The translations under genes and the position numbers were made by a program. From positions 62,001-126,000 of the forward strand of contig CAJVGD010000052.1 of assembly GCA_910890315.1 (NCBI GenBank): DNA of 64,000 nt, given 5' to 3'. The stretch comes from Serendipita indica DSM 11827. Taxonomy: Eukaryota > Basidiomycota > Agaricomycetes > Sebacinales > Serendipitaceae. Under the pieces are notes generated by a model that saw nothing but the letters and a program-made list of their open reading frames with translations, did no database searches and was not told the origin of the DNA. Below, one piece after another: positions 13,757 to 26,015 of the stretch (positions are counted from its first letter, which is position 1; every line of letters starts with the position of its first letter).

Positions 13757-13798
13757 TCTTCTAGTCGTGGGTCAAGAGTGGCAGACGGCGCTTGGACA
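13757..13798. promoter_or_regulatory. 42-bp head-to-head intergenic gap
   Basis: The ATG of pyroglutamyl peptidase (13756, minus) and the first ATG of the phosphatase gene (13799, plus) are separated by only 42 bp. Promoter elements of each gene must overlap the gap, the 5-prime ends or coding part of the other gene, unless the phosphatase has an unseen upstream exon. Confidence 0.45.
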
Positions 13799-16700
13799 AT
13801 GGCCATGGCAGACGAGCGAAGACAGGCTCTCGCAGCAGGTCCCTCCTTTAGCTCTTCCATCTCTCGTTTCTCAAAGGACGCCCCTTCAACCTTTTCAACT
13901 TCAAGCAACCCTCCCATTGCCGCCCAGCATCCTCCAGACCCCAATGCATCCACGCCTTCACTCAAACAGCCCAACACAACTCAGGATTCCAAGCCTTCCT
14001 TTTCCTCTGGTAGTCTACGAAGGCTCCAACAAGGCTTTCTCAGCAACTCGATGCCCCTTGTCAGCCCATCCGTTGGCATCACAGCTACAGAAGGTGTATA
14101 CGGAACATTTGCCGCAATGACTGGATCATCAGAGAGTCAGAACACTACATCCAACAAGGCAAACAATCCCTCGCCATCACTCAGACCCATGGCCAGCTCA
14201 AGCACGCTACCCTCAACAACCACAGGATATACCGAGAAACACACCTATGAAACATTTGCATCCAAGCAGCGTCCTCCCCCACCACCACCCTCTCATGCAG
14301 GCGCCATGCGCGTCAAGAGTTCTGTCCTCAACAAGTTTCTCCTATACGAGACCAAGACGCGGTTCTACATCGTCGCGTCGAATGCAAACGACAGTCGACA
14401 CAAGATGCTCAAGATTGATCGCACCCACGACGACGAACTGGTGGTGCACCAGGACGATACGACGTATACAGGCAAGCAGATGAACAGTATGCTCAAGATG
14501 TTGGAAGATGGGAATCGAGGGAGTGGAGGTCTAGGCAAACCCAGGACATTCTTTGGCATCGCTGGCACGTCTCCTCTTACTCCGGTCGACATTTCTGAAC
14601 ATGAACAGGATTCGTACGATTTACCGCTGGGTGGTACATGATCATCATGGTCAAACGTTCCGTCGTCGCGCTCATAGGCGGTCATTATCTCTACCACCTC
14701 GAAGGCACAGAACTCCTCCCATCTCCCCAATCCACAAAGTTGACAACCCAACGGAAGAGCAGCGTCTACTCACCATCTTCAAGCAAGTCGACATGACCAA
14801 AAACTTTTACTTTTCCTACTCGTATGACATTACTTCCACCCTGCAGCGCAATTTGACGGGATGTGCGAAAGCAGAAGCGAGAGGAAAGTGGAGTTTCAAC
14901 GAGAGGTTCGCGTGGAACCATCACATGTTGGATCCCGCATTTGGACAAGGTGTGAGTGCAGACGGCAAGAGTGTCGTAAAGAGCGATTGGGCGATTCCGC
15001 TGATGCACGGGCACGTCGACCAAGCAAGTAAGCACCATCCTCTTCTATTTCCTCTGTTGACACGTCGTTCTAGAGCTCACTGTTCTCGGTCGTGTCGTAT
15101 ACGTCACCCTCATCGCTCGTCGATCACGCTACTATGCCGGTGCGCGATACCTCAAGAGAGGCGTCAACGAGGATGGCGACGTGGCGAATGAAGTCGAGAC
15201 GGAGCAGATTGTTTTCGAGGCCAGCACCACGGGGTTTTACGCTCCTGCGCCTCGATTTGCGGGGTTTGATTTGCATGAAGATGATGGAGGGGATAGCGAA
15301 CTTGGAAGCACGAATTCTGCGGCAGATGAAGTGAAGAAGACTGGTGCCAAGAAGAGGAATAGGACGATCAACCCACGTTACACTAGCTTTGTGCAGGTAT
15401 GTGCGCTTTGGGCTTTTGCCGTGCTCATATAGTCATAGTATCGTGGAAGCATACCGATCTATTGGGCGCAAGAAGCTGCTGGCGTGAATCCACGACCTCC
15501 CATTGAGAGTAAGTTCAACCGCCGTATCAAAATAGGGTGCTGATATCTCTTCCTCGCAGTTACGATCGCAGACCCGTACTACGTCGCAGCTGGAAAGCAT
15601 TTTGACAATCTCTTTGAACGTTATGGTACACCAGTCATTATCCTCAACCTCATCAAAGTACATCTCCACAGTTATCATTTCTACAGACCCTGATCCTTGT
15701 ACAGTGGCGCGAACCACGCGAAAAGCTTCTCCTATACGAATACTCTCAATGCGTCGATTTCCTCAACCAGTTTCTTCCTGAGGACAAGAAGATGGTGTGG
15801 CGCGCATATGACATGGCACAAATGTACCGAGAAAAGGATAAAGATGTCATCTCGTATCTGGAAGATTTGGCCGAAGAGGCGATTAGCAAGACAGGCTTTT
15901 TCCATTCAGGACCGGAGCCGTATGCGCACAAGATGAAGGGAGACGATGAGTACGTATCCCAAGCTGTCTCCTCAGGAGAATATTGACAACGTCTAGGATG
16001 GCATACCGCGATCACATCTTGCTCCAGAACGGAGTTTGCCGTACAAATTGCGTCGACTGTCTTGACCGGACAAACGCGGCGCAATTCGTGTTTGGAAAGC
16101 GCGCTTTGGGACATCAGCTCTACGCACTTGGGATTGTTGACAGTCCGAACCTGGTGTTTGATTCGGACGCTGTGAACATGTTGACGGAGATGTACCATGA
16201 TCATGGGGATAGTGAGTGTGTCTTCGTTCTCGAACGAATTTCACTAATCAACTCAGCCATCGCACTACAATACACTGGAAGCGCTCTCGTGAACCGCGTA
16301 GAGATGTACCGCCGGATGCCCCATTGGAATTCGCATTCACGCGATATCATCGAGAATCTCAAGAGATTCTACCACAATCAAATGCTCGACGCGGACAGAC
16401 AGCTCGCTATCAACACGTTCCTTGGCATCACCGACGACAGGGGTATCACAGGCAAGAAGCCGACCAAGTTTGGCGGGTACGACAAGTGGTTTGACCCAGA
16501 AAAGATTGGTCTCGTCAAAAAGTCGCGCAAACTCAAGGATGGAGATTTGAAACACAATGGGAGCGAGCAAGTGGATTGGAGAGAGGTGCTCGACTGTCAC
16601 CATGGCGAGTGCCGGTTTGATCTCGATGTGTGCAAAGAGGCATTGGAGAGGTTTGCTGATGGGGATGGTGCGAGTTCGCCAGCTGCTCTGGACAAGGACC

Positions 16701-17640
16701 CTCACGATGCGACGACCACAGAGTTTTGGGTAGAGTATTACAAGCCGCTCATGTTTACCGGGTTGGTCAAGCATTTCTCCTATGGGATGAACAGCACGCT
16801 GAAGCTACCTGGGTAATGTTGACATACCTCGAGATAGGCAGGCGCTGATGTTCTGTAGGAAAACGGCAAATGATGTCCACAAGAGTCCTTTCGTACCCCG
16901 CGAGGCACACCTCCCAACTCAACCAAGGTACGTCACCGATTATTACTCAACGCAAGTAACTGACTTGGATAGGATTATGGCAGACTTTCGAAGATGGATG
17001 ATGGCGGGCAACCAGTCGACAGCAAATAATCGACGAAGCAAGTATGCGGGCTGGAGCGAGGGAACATCGAAACTGTCGAAAGATTCGGGCATGTTTGTTT
17101 CGGAGAAACCTATAACGGACCCGACGAGTATCGAAGCTGTTGTCGAACGGCTTCTGGATCCCCTTGTCACCGAAGAAGAGTTTGCGGATTACCAGAGGTA
17201 TGCAGATGTCTCATGAGAATCGATTCCATGGCTAAAAACTTACTAGATATGTCAATCAGTATCAAGCGCTCCTGGCTGCGCCGTCCGGACTAGAAGGAAT
17301 CGACAAGGCTGATCTCGAATTCTATGAAGCCGTCGTCGCGAGTTGCGCGGGTGAAGATCTGGATGAACCGTACTTTGCATCTTATCCTCCGGCCGGGACT
17401 AGCGAAATGGAACAAGACGACGTAATGGAAGGCACCGTCGTGTCAGGACCGACTACTGACGTCGAACGGTACCAACAACGTGTGCGAGAGAGACAGGAGA
17501 AGGAAGAGCTCTTCGCTTTGTACGTCGATAAACCGAAGAAGCTGGAGCGCGGTGCGGCTGGTGGACGTGGGCCGTCGAGTTTGGCAGAGCCGTATGAGCG
17601 TTGGTTGAAGGGATTTGACGCAGACTTGAGATTTGGATAA
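13799..17640 (+). CDS. FIG4: FIG4/Sac3-type phosphoinositide 5-phosphatase
   Basis: Multi-exon gene for a SAC-domain lipid phosphatase that acts on PI(3,5)P2 at the vacuole/endosome with Vac14 and Fab1. A Ser/Pro-rich N-terminus of about 170 residues is followed by the SAC N-lobe ([16 protein letters not shown], then MLKIDRT) and blocks such as [15 protein letters not shown] and [17 protein letters not shown], and then TSFVQ joined across an intron to YRGSIPIYW. The CX5R active site is [12 protein letters not shown], first Cys codon at 16049-16051. The C-terminal part (17.0-17.6 kb) is charged and ends at TAA 17640. The frame before the block [11 protein letters not shown] is restored only by removing 14565-14608, which has GC at its donor and AG at its acceptor. 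The first ATG in the frame is 13799, with another at 13805. Confidence 0.88.
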
Positions 17641-17938
17641 GATTTGTATATTACTTGCTACTCTTGTAGATATAGACACTTGTATATTTGTGGTCATTGG
17701 TGGTTTGGATTCCTGAACCGAACCCGCACTAGGCATTTCTGTCGATCTGCCAACTGTGCTAAATCCTGGACTCATTATAATTCTTGCCCATAGTTCGCTG
17801 TAAGTATCAACTTTTCAACGCGTTCAACCCTCTGCCACTCTCGAGAATGCTTAGCCTGTCTTGCATGTCCAGCTCCTTCTCATCTCGCCGGCCTCTACTT
17901 AGCATCAGTCTCAATCTTGCGACATAATATACGCCTTC

Positions 17939-20219
17939 ATGTCGTTTCTGCGACCCGCCTCGCCGAATCCACTGCAAAGAGCGAGCTCACCAATGGAAGG
18001 TTCACCTATGGACTTTAGTTCACCACCCGGGATAAGCACTTCAGGAAACAACCCCTATACAACCATGAATCCACTCTCTCGCGTAGCCCAGTCGCCGACC
18101 GCTGCACATCTACGAAACCGCACGCGCCGACCAAGTTCTCTAAGCATTGCACTCGATAGGACAAAATCATTCACCGGTTTCCCGTCTCCATCAAATATCT
18201 CGGGTGGTGGGAGTAGTAGTAGCGGTAGTCTTGGAGGAAACGGCAACGGAAATGCCGGCTCTATGCTGCAGCCCGCCGCGACGATCCAAGAGTATGGGTC
18301 GGGGGATATAGCAGGCAGAGGAAGGGCATCTTCTTCTGCTTCTTCCATGTCTATCGGATTATCACCGGCTAGGAGGAATACGAGTTTAGATGAAGTCGGG
18401 CTTGAGGCGAACGAGGAGACGCCCAACGCGAGACGGCAGACGGGCTTTGGGGCACAAGTGGCAAAGATGAAGAGATACAGGCAGATTATGGGTATGTCGG
18501 GTCCGAATGGGTCAGAGAGCGACCTTTCTACTGCATCGAATGGACGGACTACGCCGGATTTGGTCAACCAGAGAGGATTAGAGGACGACGTAGATGCCCT
18601 GGCTGTGGCCCCGGACCATAGCGTACATTCGTCACCCATGAAGGACTCGAGTCCTGCCAAATCTGCAGAGCCACTCTCTCCATTTTCTCTCAAAGGACCG
18701 GTGCGTATCCCATCATTGAACAGTTTGTGTCTGCTCACAGTACAATCAGCTCAAACCTGCGAGGCTACTCCGCGTGCAGAACGAACTCAATGCTCCCTTT
18801 CTTGACTCGGAAACAAAGTCGGAAGCCGCATTCTCTCGATTGGTCCAATCTACCTCAGATCTCGCTTCGAGACTACGCCTCACCATTTCCAACGCCGGAT
18901 CGTCCCCAGCTCGCAAGCGACAGACGCGCAACTGGATGGGCGAATGGGCCGCTTCCAATGTGAATACCGAACCCAAACATTGGGCTGGTCGGTTCCCCGA
19001 GTCTGTCGAGGGTGATGGTGAACTACCTAGCCCGGATACGGAAAGTGACGGAAGCGATCATGCAGCCGATACGACGCTCGTTGCGTCGCGGCCTTCATCT
19101 GTTATGGGCCAAGCTCCGATTGGGATACCAATCCAAGGGAGGTCAAGATCTGGTTCGACTATGACAGCGAATGGAGATATGATGCTGGTTGGAAGTTATG
19201 GAGGCAACGAGCAAGGCGAAGGATTGGCGGGCATGATGGATCTTGACATGGCCGTACGTCATTTCATCATCTTAGGTCACTACTAATCTATTCGTAGTCA
19301 AACATGAGCTCTCCGGTGTCGACACCGCTGACGACCAATTGGAGGGAACCAGCACCCTTCTTCCAATCCAAGAAGCGTAAATGTACGCTGTCGATCGTGC
19401 TTTTTCGATTGCTGATACTCATTAGTCTCAGTGACTGCGGATCAAGACAAGATTGAATATCAACCTCAAGCGAAGAAACGCAAAGGTCTCTCGCCATATG
19501 GTGCTCCGATGACCCTCCAAGCAGGCACGTCAAGCCCACTCTCCAACTCTGGGTCCGGATCTTTTGTGTTTCCACCCCCAAAGTCTCCTCTCCACTTGAA
19601 CGGTGCTTCTCTCCAATTGTCGATGACCGCCATGCCAAACGCATCGTTTGGTAGCTTTGGATTTCCTAACAACAATAACAACGGGGTGCATCAGCATCGC
19701 AAGTCGGGTTCGATCTCGATGGCATGGTCGAGGCCTGGTTCTGCTCACTCTAGCCCCCTTCTTCGTCCGACGAGCAGCCACTCGAACATGCCAGCGCCAC
19801 CGAGCGGAATGCTTCTAGGACCAACACTTCTTTCAAACAGTACGACCGCAACGCCGTCAGAGAATGGAGATGGGTTCAACTTTACGTTTTCGTCTTCAAA
19901 CGGCAGGAACATGGCAGGCGCGGCGATCAATCAGGGTACTGGAGAGAACTTTGGGCATGGAGGTGCTCCTCAGATGACACAGGGTGGTGTACAGCAAGGC
20001 TTTCCTTCGTACACACCTGGTGCGCAGCTTGGACAATACGGCGCACCCGTCACGTCAAGCCCAAGTGCGCGTCCAATGATGAAGTTGCCTACCCGCGCAT
20101 TGGGGGCAAATGGAGTTGGTTTTGGTTTTGGTGCGATCTCTCATCCGCCATCTCTTCCTGCGGGGACTCAGCAGCCACGGCTTGATGGAGGCGTTGTTGG
20201 TCTATCGCTGAACCCATAG
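17939..20219 (+). CDS. Ser/Pro-rich basidiomycete protein of unknown function (module 1 copy, whole)
   Basis: Four exons (17939-18700, 18750-19253, 19298-19382, 19432-20219) join in frame to 712 residues. I do not recognise the family. The N-terminal third is Ser/Gly/Asn-rich, with repeated SP motifs that could be proline-directed phosphosites. A folded-looking helical segment lies at the start of exon 2 (LLRVQNELNAPFLDSE, then LVQSTSDLASRLRLTISNAG). Basic clusters QSKKRK and QAKKRKG suggest nuclear import. The C-terminus is Gly/Asn/Gln/Pro-rich and disordered. This makes a nuclear regulatory or scaffold protein plausible, but that is inference. It is the only undamaged copy of a gene that recurs, decayed, at 25.87, 29.69 and 33.70 kb next to each NLR gene. 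Confidence 0.8.
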
Positions 20220-20259
20220 ATAATGTATAGACTCTAGGCCATAAAGTTGTAGAATATAC

Positions 20260-21480
20260 TGAAGGGCCCTCCGGGCGGACACCTGACCTTTATGTCCTTT
20301 GGGGCTCGACGATTTATCGTGGAATATACGTTATACACACAACTCGTGTGGGACCCCTTAGACGCTCGCAATGAACAAGGAGGAGGGGTGTGAACGAAAT
20401 AGGAGATTTCATCAGAGGCCTAAATGGCAAACAAGAGCAATCGCGCCATCTGGATCCAGGAGGAGACAGAGCACGCGGGCAGAGATTGTGAGGGGCACTA
20501 AGACTACGGGCCCAAGCCTTCAGTCCTCTTTCCCTTGATCTGCTGGAGCTCGTGCTCAGGTGCATAGAGTAAGCCGTTCGACAAAACAACGTAAGGTTTC
20601 AGCTGGTGATGCACTCACAATACTCAAGGGAGCAACGTCTCTCCTGGAAACAACAGATGCATGCAAATTCAACGGGTAACGAGTGGCATAAACGTCTCTG
20701 ACCGGTGAAACGGAGCGCAGAGGCTCGTGTGAACGACATTGGAATGCTCGAGTGGTATACAGGCAGCGCCGGCAATACCTACGGGCAGTCAGAGTAAGTC
20801 CAGGGGTATCAAGAGGTCCGACGCACCTTGAGGTGGCAAATTAGATAGCTTCACAGGAAAAAAGGTCAACGGTGAGTAGACTTCGAAGCCAAACTGAACG
20901 TGTTCGAGCGGGAGTGTTGTCTCGGGAGTGTCAGTACAGTCCATAGTGATAGGGAGAACGTACTGGTGAGAGCCTGTCGCGTGTAGCAAAACTCAATGAA
21001 TTGGGTGGGTGGCCCAGACGTTCGTCAATGTTTCCAATCAGATGAATGTGGCGAGCCAGAGTGTCGGATGCCATGGAAGCTAATGGCAGCATTGCAGCTT
21101 CCTTAGTATGCAGAAGCGTTGAAAGATACTGATAGAACCCCGAATTGTTGAGCGAAGGGTGGGCAAGATTGACTCGCCCTTCGGCATCGGTGCTAAAGTC
21201 AAGAAACCTGGAGGATAGGCCAAAAAGAGGCGGTCAGCCTGTACAATTAGCTGACAAAGGTCACTGATATGCATTGGGAGCACAAAGTGGGAGGGGAGGC
21301 CAGTAAGCTCGAGCCAGGAGAACAAAGACTTTAGGACAAAAGGTTCGAGCGGGGCTTTGAGGTGGCCGCCGCAGTTGAAAAGGAGCAAAATATTAGTTGA
21401 AAATCGTACAGATATTTCAATTACTGTGCCTTGTGAGGGCCTGCAAGTCCCTTCCCTCCACGTCGTTACGGTCAGGGGAT
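20260..21480. other. Sequence present only in the module 1 tail-to-tail junction
   Basis: In modules 2 and 4 the Ser-rich gene copy and the facing NLR are joined by about 110-120 bp. In module 1 the matching flanks (GTTGTAGAATATA near 20250 and TGAAAGTGTATCCGACATG near 21483) are separated by about 1.2 kb. I see no terminal inverted repeats and no clear target duplication. The segment holds a coding-like stretch on the minus strand (20669-21405) and, at 20314-20660, sequence where I see no supported gene. Confidence 0.55.
20669..21405 (-). pseudogene. 5-prime-truncated hypothetical gene fragment
   Basis: Four exon-like blocks on the minus strand join through plausible GT-AG introns into one frame ending at TGA 20669. 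Readable blocks include RVNLAHPSLNNSGFYQYLS, ASDTLARHIHLIGNIDER, YVLPITMDCTDTPETTLPLE, VKLSNLPPQ and IPLEHSNVVHTSLCAPFHRS. The frame is closed by a stop just upstream of 21405 with no ATG or good acceptor, so the 5-prime end seems missing. This fits a gene fragment brought in by DNA rearrangement, since introns are kept. I do not recognise the family. It could still be a whole gene with an unseen first exon. Confidence 0.4.
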
Positions 21481-21571
21481 TATGAAAGTGTATCCGACAT
21501 GTTTGTCTTATATCGTGAATAAATGCTATTTACACAAGGTTGTTCATTGTCAAGGTGATGCATGGGTGCCA

Positions 21572-24500
21572 TTATGCAGAACCCTGAAGCTGCAAAGCAC
21601 GCAGATCTTGCCGTATCCTCTCTGCCTCCTCCGTTTTGCCACAATTGTCCAAGATCCCCGCGAGGTTGTTCATGACCGCTATGGTATTGTGATGCCCTGG
21701 TCCAGATATGTCGAGCTGCAGCCTGAGCACGTCTCTCTGCATCTTCTCGGCTTCATCCAATTGACCACGATCACACAAGGTCAATGCAAGGTTGTTCATA
21801 GCCATGATGATTCCAGGATGCCGTGAACCAGAGATCTTGCGTTGCAAAGCGAGCACGTCTCGCTGCATCTTTTCGGCTTCGTCCAACTGACCACGACCAT
21901 ACAAGGTCGATGCAAGGTTGCTCATTGCGGCGATGGTGTGGGGATGGCGTGGTCCAGAGATCTCGAGTCGCAGAGCAAGCACGTCTTGCTGCATCTTTTC
22001 GGCTTCGTCCAACTGACCACGATCATGCAGGGTCAATGTAAGGTTGCTCATTGCGGTGATAGTGTCGGGATGGCGTGGTCCAGAGATCTTGAGTCGCAGA
22101 GTGAGGGTGTCTCGCCGCATCTTTTCGGCTTCGTCCAACTGACCACGATCATGCAAGGTGAATGCAAGGTTGCTCATTGCGGTGATGGTGTCGGGATGGC
22201 GTGGTCCAGAGATCTCGAGCCGCAGAGTGAGGGCGTCTCGCCGCATCTTTTCGGCTTCGTCCAACTGACCACGATCATGCAAGGTCCATGCAAGGTTGCT
22301 CATTGCGGTGATGGTGTCGGGATGGCGTGGTCCAGAGATCTCGAGTCGCAGAGCAAGCACATCTTGCTGCATCTTTTCGGCTTCGTCCAACTGACCACGA
22401 TCATGCAAAGTCAATGCAAGGTTGCTCATTGCAGTGATGGTGTCGGGATGGCGTGGTCCAGAGATCTCGAGCCGCAGAGCGAGCACGTCTCGCCGCATCT
22501 TTTCGGCTTCGTCCAATTGACCACGATCATGCAAGGTCAATGCAAGTTCGCTCATTGCGGTGATGGTGTCGGGATGGCGTGGTCCAGAGATCTCGAGCCG
22601 CAGAGTGAGGGCGTCTCGCCGCATCTTTTCGGCTTCGTCCAACTGACCACGATCATGCAAGGTCGATGCAAGGTTGCTCATTGCGGCGATAGTGTCGGGA
22701 TGGCGTCGTCCATAGATATCGAGCCCCAGAGCGAGCACGTCTCGCTGCATCTTTTCGGCTTTGTCCAACTGACCACGACCACGCAAGGTCAGGGCAAGGC
22801 AGTGCATTGTACTGATTGTATCATGATTCTCTCGTCCAAGAATCTCTAGTTGCAGAGCAAGTGTCTGTCTCTGCATCCTTTCTGCTTCACTTAATTGACC
22901 GCAACGCCACAGTGCCTCGGCGAGTTTGTTCATGACCCACATTGTGTTGCCATGCCTTTCGCCTTGCCTTTCTCGAGCTCTTTCGAGGGAATATTCTAGT
23001 AGCTCCCAACATGCCCTCCAATTCCCTAAATCATCATAGAACCCATTGAAAGCGAGTATGTGCGCTAGATTCTCTGATAGCACAGATCGAGGGATTCTGG
23101 TGGCGTGAGGAAGTAGGTGCCAAAGCGGCGCGTTGCTCCCTTCTGCTGGTCGGATTGCACCAAGTAGTAATTGTAATGCCATCCGGACGAAATCTCCTTT
23201 ATCCGCTGCCCCCAGAGAATCTTGGATATACATTTGGAGTAGAGGGTGTATGTTGTAGAATGCTCCATCCGTTGAGACATTGATAAACGATGCCTGTGCT
23301 GCCGAGTTGACAATCTCCTGGAATGCAACTTCGTCCCATGTCTCCCCAAAGATTTCCTGAAGCTTTGATATGAAATTCCTGTCACTCTCCGGCGGAGGGC
23401 AGCTTATCCGGACAGTGTATGTGGTGAAGCCGGACATTGTCGACAGCTCGAACAGCGATAGTGGAATGAGCGAGTGATGAAGGAACGCACACAGCCTCAA
23501 GAACTTCTGTGTACTGTTCGGTAATTGATGGAACGATAGGTCGAACGCAGCGTACGCCGACGACGTGTAATCTGAGCCAATATCTGGCTTCCTGCTCAGA
23601 AGTCGATTCCGATTCTTCCGCAATGTGCCGAGGTATGCGCTAAGACGTCGCGTCTGGCGAATATATGCCCCTGCTTGAGTAATCGCGAGTGCTAGCATCC
23701 CTAGTTCTTCCACAATATCCAAAGATTCAGTATCGGATACAGGTGCCACCTGAGCGACGGCGTGAAGGAGATTCACCGCCTCGCTCTTCTCAAGAGCGCC
23801 AACGAGAACCGCACCAGAAGGGGCATAGTTGATGCATTCCGCATTTCTGGTGGTGATTAAGACTTTGCCATGAGTAGAAGTAGGGAGGTATGGACGGAGG
23901 TCGAGTTTGGGTGAGTCGGCGTTGTCGATAAAGAGCAGCCATCCTTGATCTTTGTAGTCAAGATGTGCGACAGCATCCTCCCATGTCTTTTTGGTGTATT
24001 CAGGGCCTAAGCACCGGATAGACCGCTCCAAGTCCATTTCCACCTGGGATTGACTGGACGCGTCGACAAAGATCACCCGAGTAAAGCTAGCCAACGATTA
24101 GACATTCTAGGGCAGCATGTGGGACACATACCGGTCTTTGTTGGCACCAATCCAGTTTATCGCGAGCTGAGTCTTGCCTGCACCTCCAATGCCGTGTAAA
24201 ATACACCGTGGTTGATCCTTCACGGGTCTATCCGGAAGCAGTGCTTGACTGATGAGGGACTGGATATGCGTTCGCTCGATGTAGCCTCTGGACGACGGTG
24301 GACACGGCTTTGGAGAAATGATCCCCACAGAAGTGGCATCTACAAACCAGTCAGCCAAGTAGCGAAGGATGATTGACGACAAACTTCGGCAAATGTCCTC
24401 GACATCCCACTTCTTCTTCACCTCAGCAGGTGCATTCTTGACATAGTCTTGGAGATAGTGAAGAACAGTTTGATAACTGTTACTGTTTCTGGAGGTGAAT

Positions 24501-25542
24501 CTCACCATCTCGCGGTGGTCGGCAGGAAGTGGGATTGGCGTCCCATGGCGATCGCCTGCAATCACGGCTGAGTGGTATGGAACGTTCTAATTGTCTATGA
24601 GCGACTGGTTTATCATATGAACGCACCTACCAGTCCTCTTGTCGTATACTGGCCATAGAAGAAGATGCTCTCAATCGTCGTACTTGCTTGGGCATAGAGA
24701 CTCTGTACGTTCTCGAGTTCAGACGAGTTCGACCGAAGATCCTTGAGGATAATGTCTGTTGTCTCCATATATACTAACGCCAGGCGATTGACGGCTTCGA
24801 GGAGGGTAACGTCGGTGCCCGAATGCGGAGTTCCAAAGAATAGGATTGCATGAGTGGAGATGAGAATGTCTCGGAGATCACATTTAGACTCCAATGATTG
24901 ATTGTGACAGATTACCAGAGCCTTATTGCGAGTGTTTAGTGCTGGCTTGAAGTGTACCCAATGCTACGCACCCATTTGAGAATGATGCCTCCTAGATCAT
25001 GTGCAACAAAGATAATGGGTCGCTATCAATATGTTAAAACGAGTTCTCATACAAGGCGGAAGCACTGACTCGAGGAGTGACCTTGCGTTTCCTGGAAAGG
25101 GCCTTGGCGAATCCATCGGCATGCCGGCGCATCGTCTGGGTTGAGACACACTCGTGACTACGAGCATCAGCGTCGTAGCCGTATGTCAAGACTCGAGCAT
25201 TGGACAAGTCTGTGGGCAAGAAGTCGCGCAGCCATAAGCTTCCTTGATCTGTCGTCCAGGTCCTTTCTCTGTGTCCTTGCAATCCATGGATGGCGACAAT
25301 ACTGATGAGGTAGGCTCAGCTGCGGCGAACACGTGCGATAGATGGGTGTCTTACTCGACGATAGGATCAGTTCCGGAAGCAAGTTCTAGGAAGTCGAGCT
25401 GATCTGCTTTTGAGATGGGCTCCGATGTCGATGGCCTCGGGCTGTTGGAATTGGCATCCAATGTCGCGGATTTGTTTGTGTTCTTCGAAGATTTCTGAGA
25501 AGGACGGAAGACATTCCTCAAACGCGAGTGAAAACTGGACAT
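21572..25542 (-). CDS. NLR 1: hydrolase-like, NB-ARC, TPR receptor
   Basis: Multi-exon gene from ATG 25542 to the stop at 21572, about 1,200 residues or more. Parts in order: a Ser/Asn-rich lead; an alpha/beta-hydrolase-like (SesB-like) domain (IVAIHGLQGHRERTW, then HAILFFGTPHSGTD), whose nucleophile elbow reads FVAHDLGGI with Asp in place of Ser; a linker; an NB-ARC/NACHT-type ATPase with P-loop GIGGAGKTQL near 24,180, Walker B-like WLLFIDNADSP, sensor LITTRNAEC and GMLALAITQAG; a winged-helix-like part; and ten 42-residue TPR units plus a cap. Fungal proteins of this build are STAND/NLR receptors linked with non-self recognition and programmed cell death; ligand and effector here are unknown. 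It is tail to tail with the whole Ser-rich gene and head to head with the decayed copy in module 2. Confidence 0.85.
21575..22900 (-). repeat. TPR-coding tandem repeat, ten 126-bp units (NLR 1)
   Basis: Ten consecutive 126-bp units each encode a 42-residue TPR of the kinesin-light-chain kind, beginning GQLDEAEKM and containing SGPRHPDTI. A partial unit (GKTEEAERIRQD) caps the end. Units 3-8 differ at only a few codons. Variable sites cluster at residues 10-17 and at the residue after NLA or SNLA. Most units carry MSNL, while those of NLR 4 carry MNNL. Confidence 0.9.
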
Positions 25543-26015
25543 TATTCACGATTAATGGTTGGGTCCCAGGTCATTCGGTGGCCAGCGTCTAATGGCTGCG
25601 TCCAAGCCACTGAGCGGCTGTTTGCACAAGGACTTCATTCCCGACCAAAGAGCGTTGGCCGTCCTTCGCATTACGCACCGTCTGGACAAAGGCAAGCTCG
25701 AAATATTTCAGTCTTGGACCCCACATGGACATACCGACGTTCGATCCCGGGAGGGCAAGCACCGTGGACCACGTAGATGGCTTGTGCAGGCGGATATGGC
25801 GATTGAAAGTGGATATATCTGTCAACTGTGGTCCCTAGAATCATATCCTATACACTATCATCCCACTTCTCACCGAGTTCGGCAATAGAAGGCTCACCTG
25901 TCGACTATAGTTCACCACCCGGGATGAGCTCTTCAAGAATTAACCCGTATACGGCCTCGACCACACACTCCCGCGTAGCCCAGTCGCCGACTGCTGCACA
26001 TCTACAAAACCGCAT
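24693..26015. repeat. Recent segmental duplicate, copy 1 (partner 32528-33850)
   Basis: About 1.3 kb covering the NLR N-terminal exons, the head-to-head intergenic stretch and the 5-prime end of the decayed Ser-rich copy is almost base-identical to 32528-33850. The offset is a constant 7835-7836 bp. Similarity falls sharply below 24,690. This points to very recent duplication or gene conversion. Confidence 0.8.
25543..25866. promoter_or_regulatory. Head-to-head intergenic region of NLR 1 and the module 2 Ser-rich copy
   Basis: This 324-bp gene-free stretch must hold the NLR 1 promoter. It is nearly identical to 33379-33701 and weakly matched at 29.70-29.83 kb. It is not similar to the native promoter of the whole Ser-rich gene before 17939. 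The decayed Ser-rich copies therefore joined NLR-side sequence near their start codon. I see no clear TATA box. Confidence 0.5.

Noticed and set aside
20260-21480. A DNA transposon in the module 1 junction
   Set aside because: I found no terminal inverted repeats, no target duplication and no transposase; the content looks like part of an ordinary intron-bearing gene.
21842-22849. Long open frame on the plus strand with a repeated peptide, across the NLR 1 TPR array
   Set aside because: It is the antisense shadow of the 126-bp TPR units: a repeat whose length is a multiple of three keeps any open frame open. There is no start context or intron pattern of its own.
24613-25282. The NLR N-terminal part as a separate lipase gene
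   Set aside because: Exons join in frame to the ATPase exons in three copies with the same order, and the nucleophile Ser is absent.
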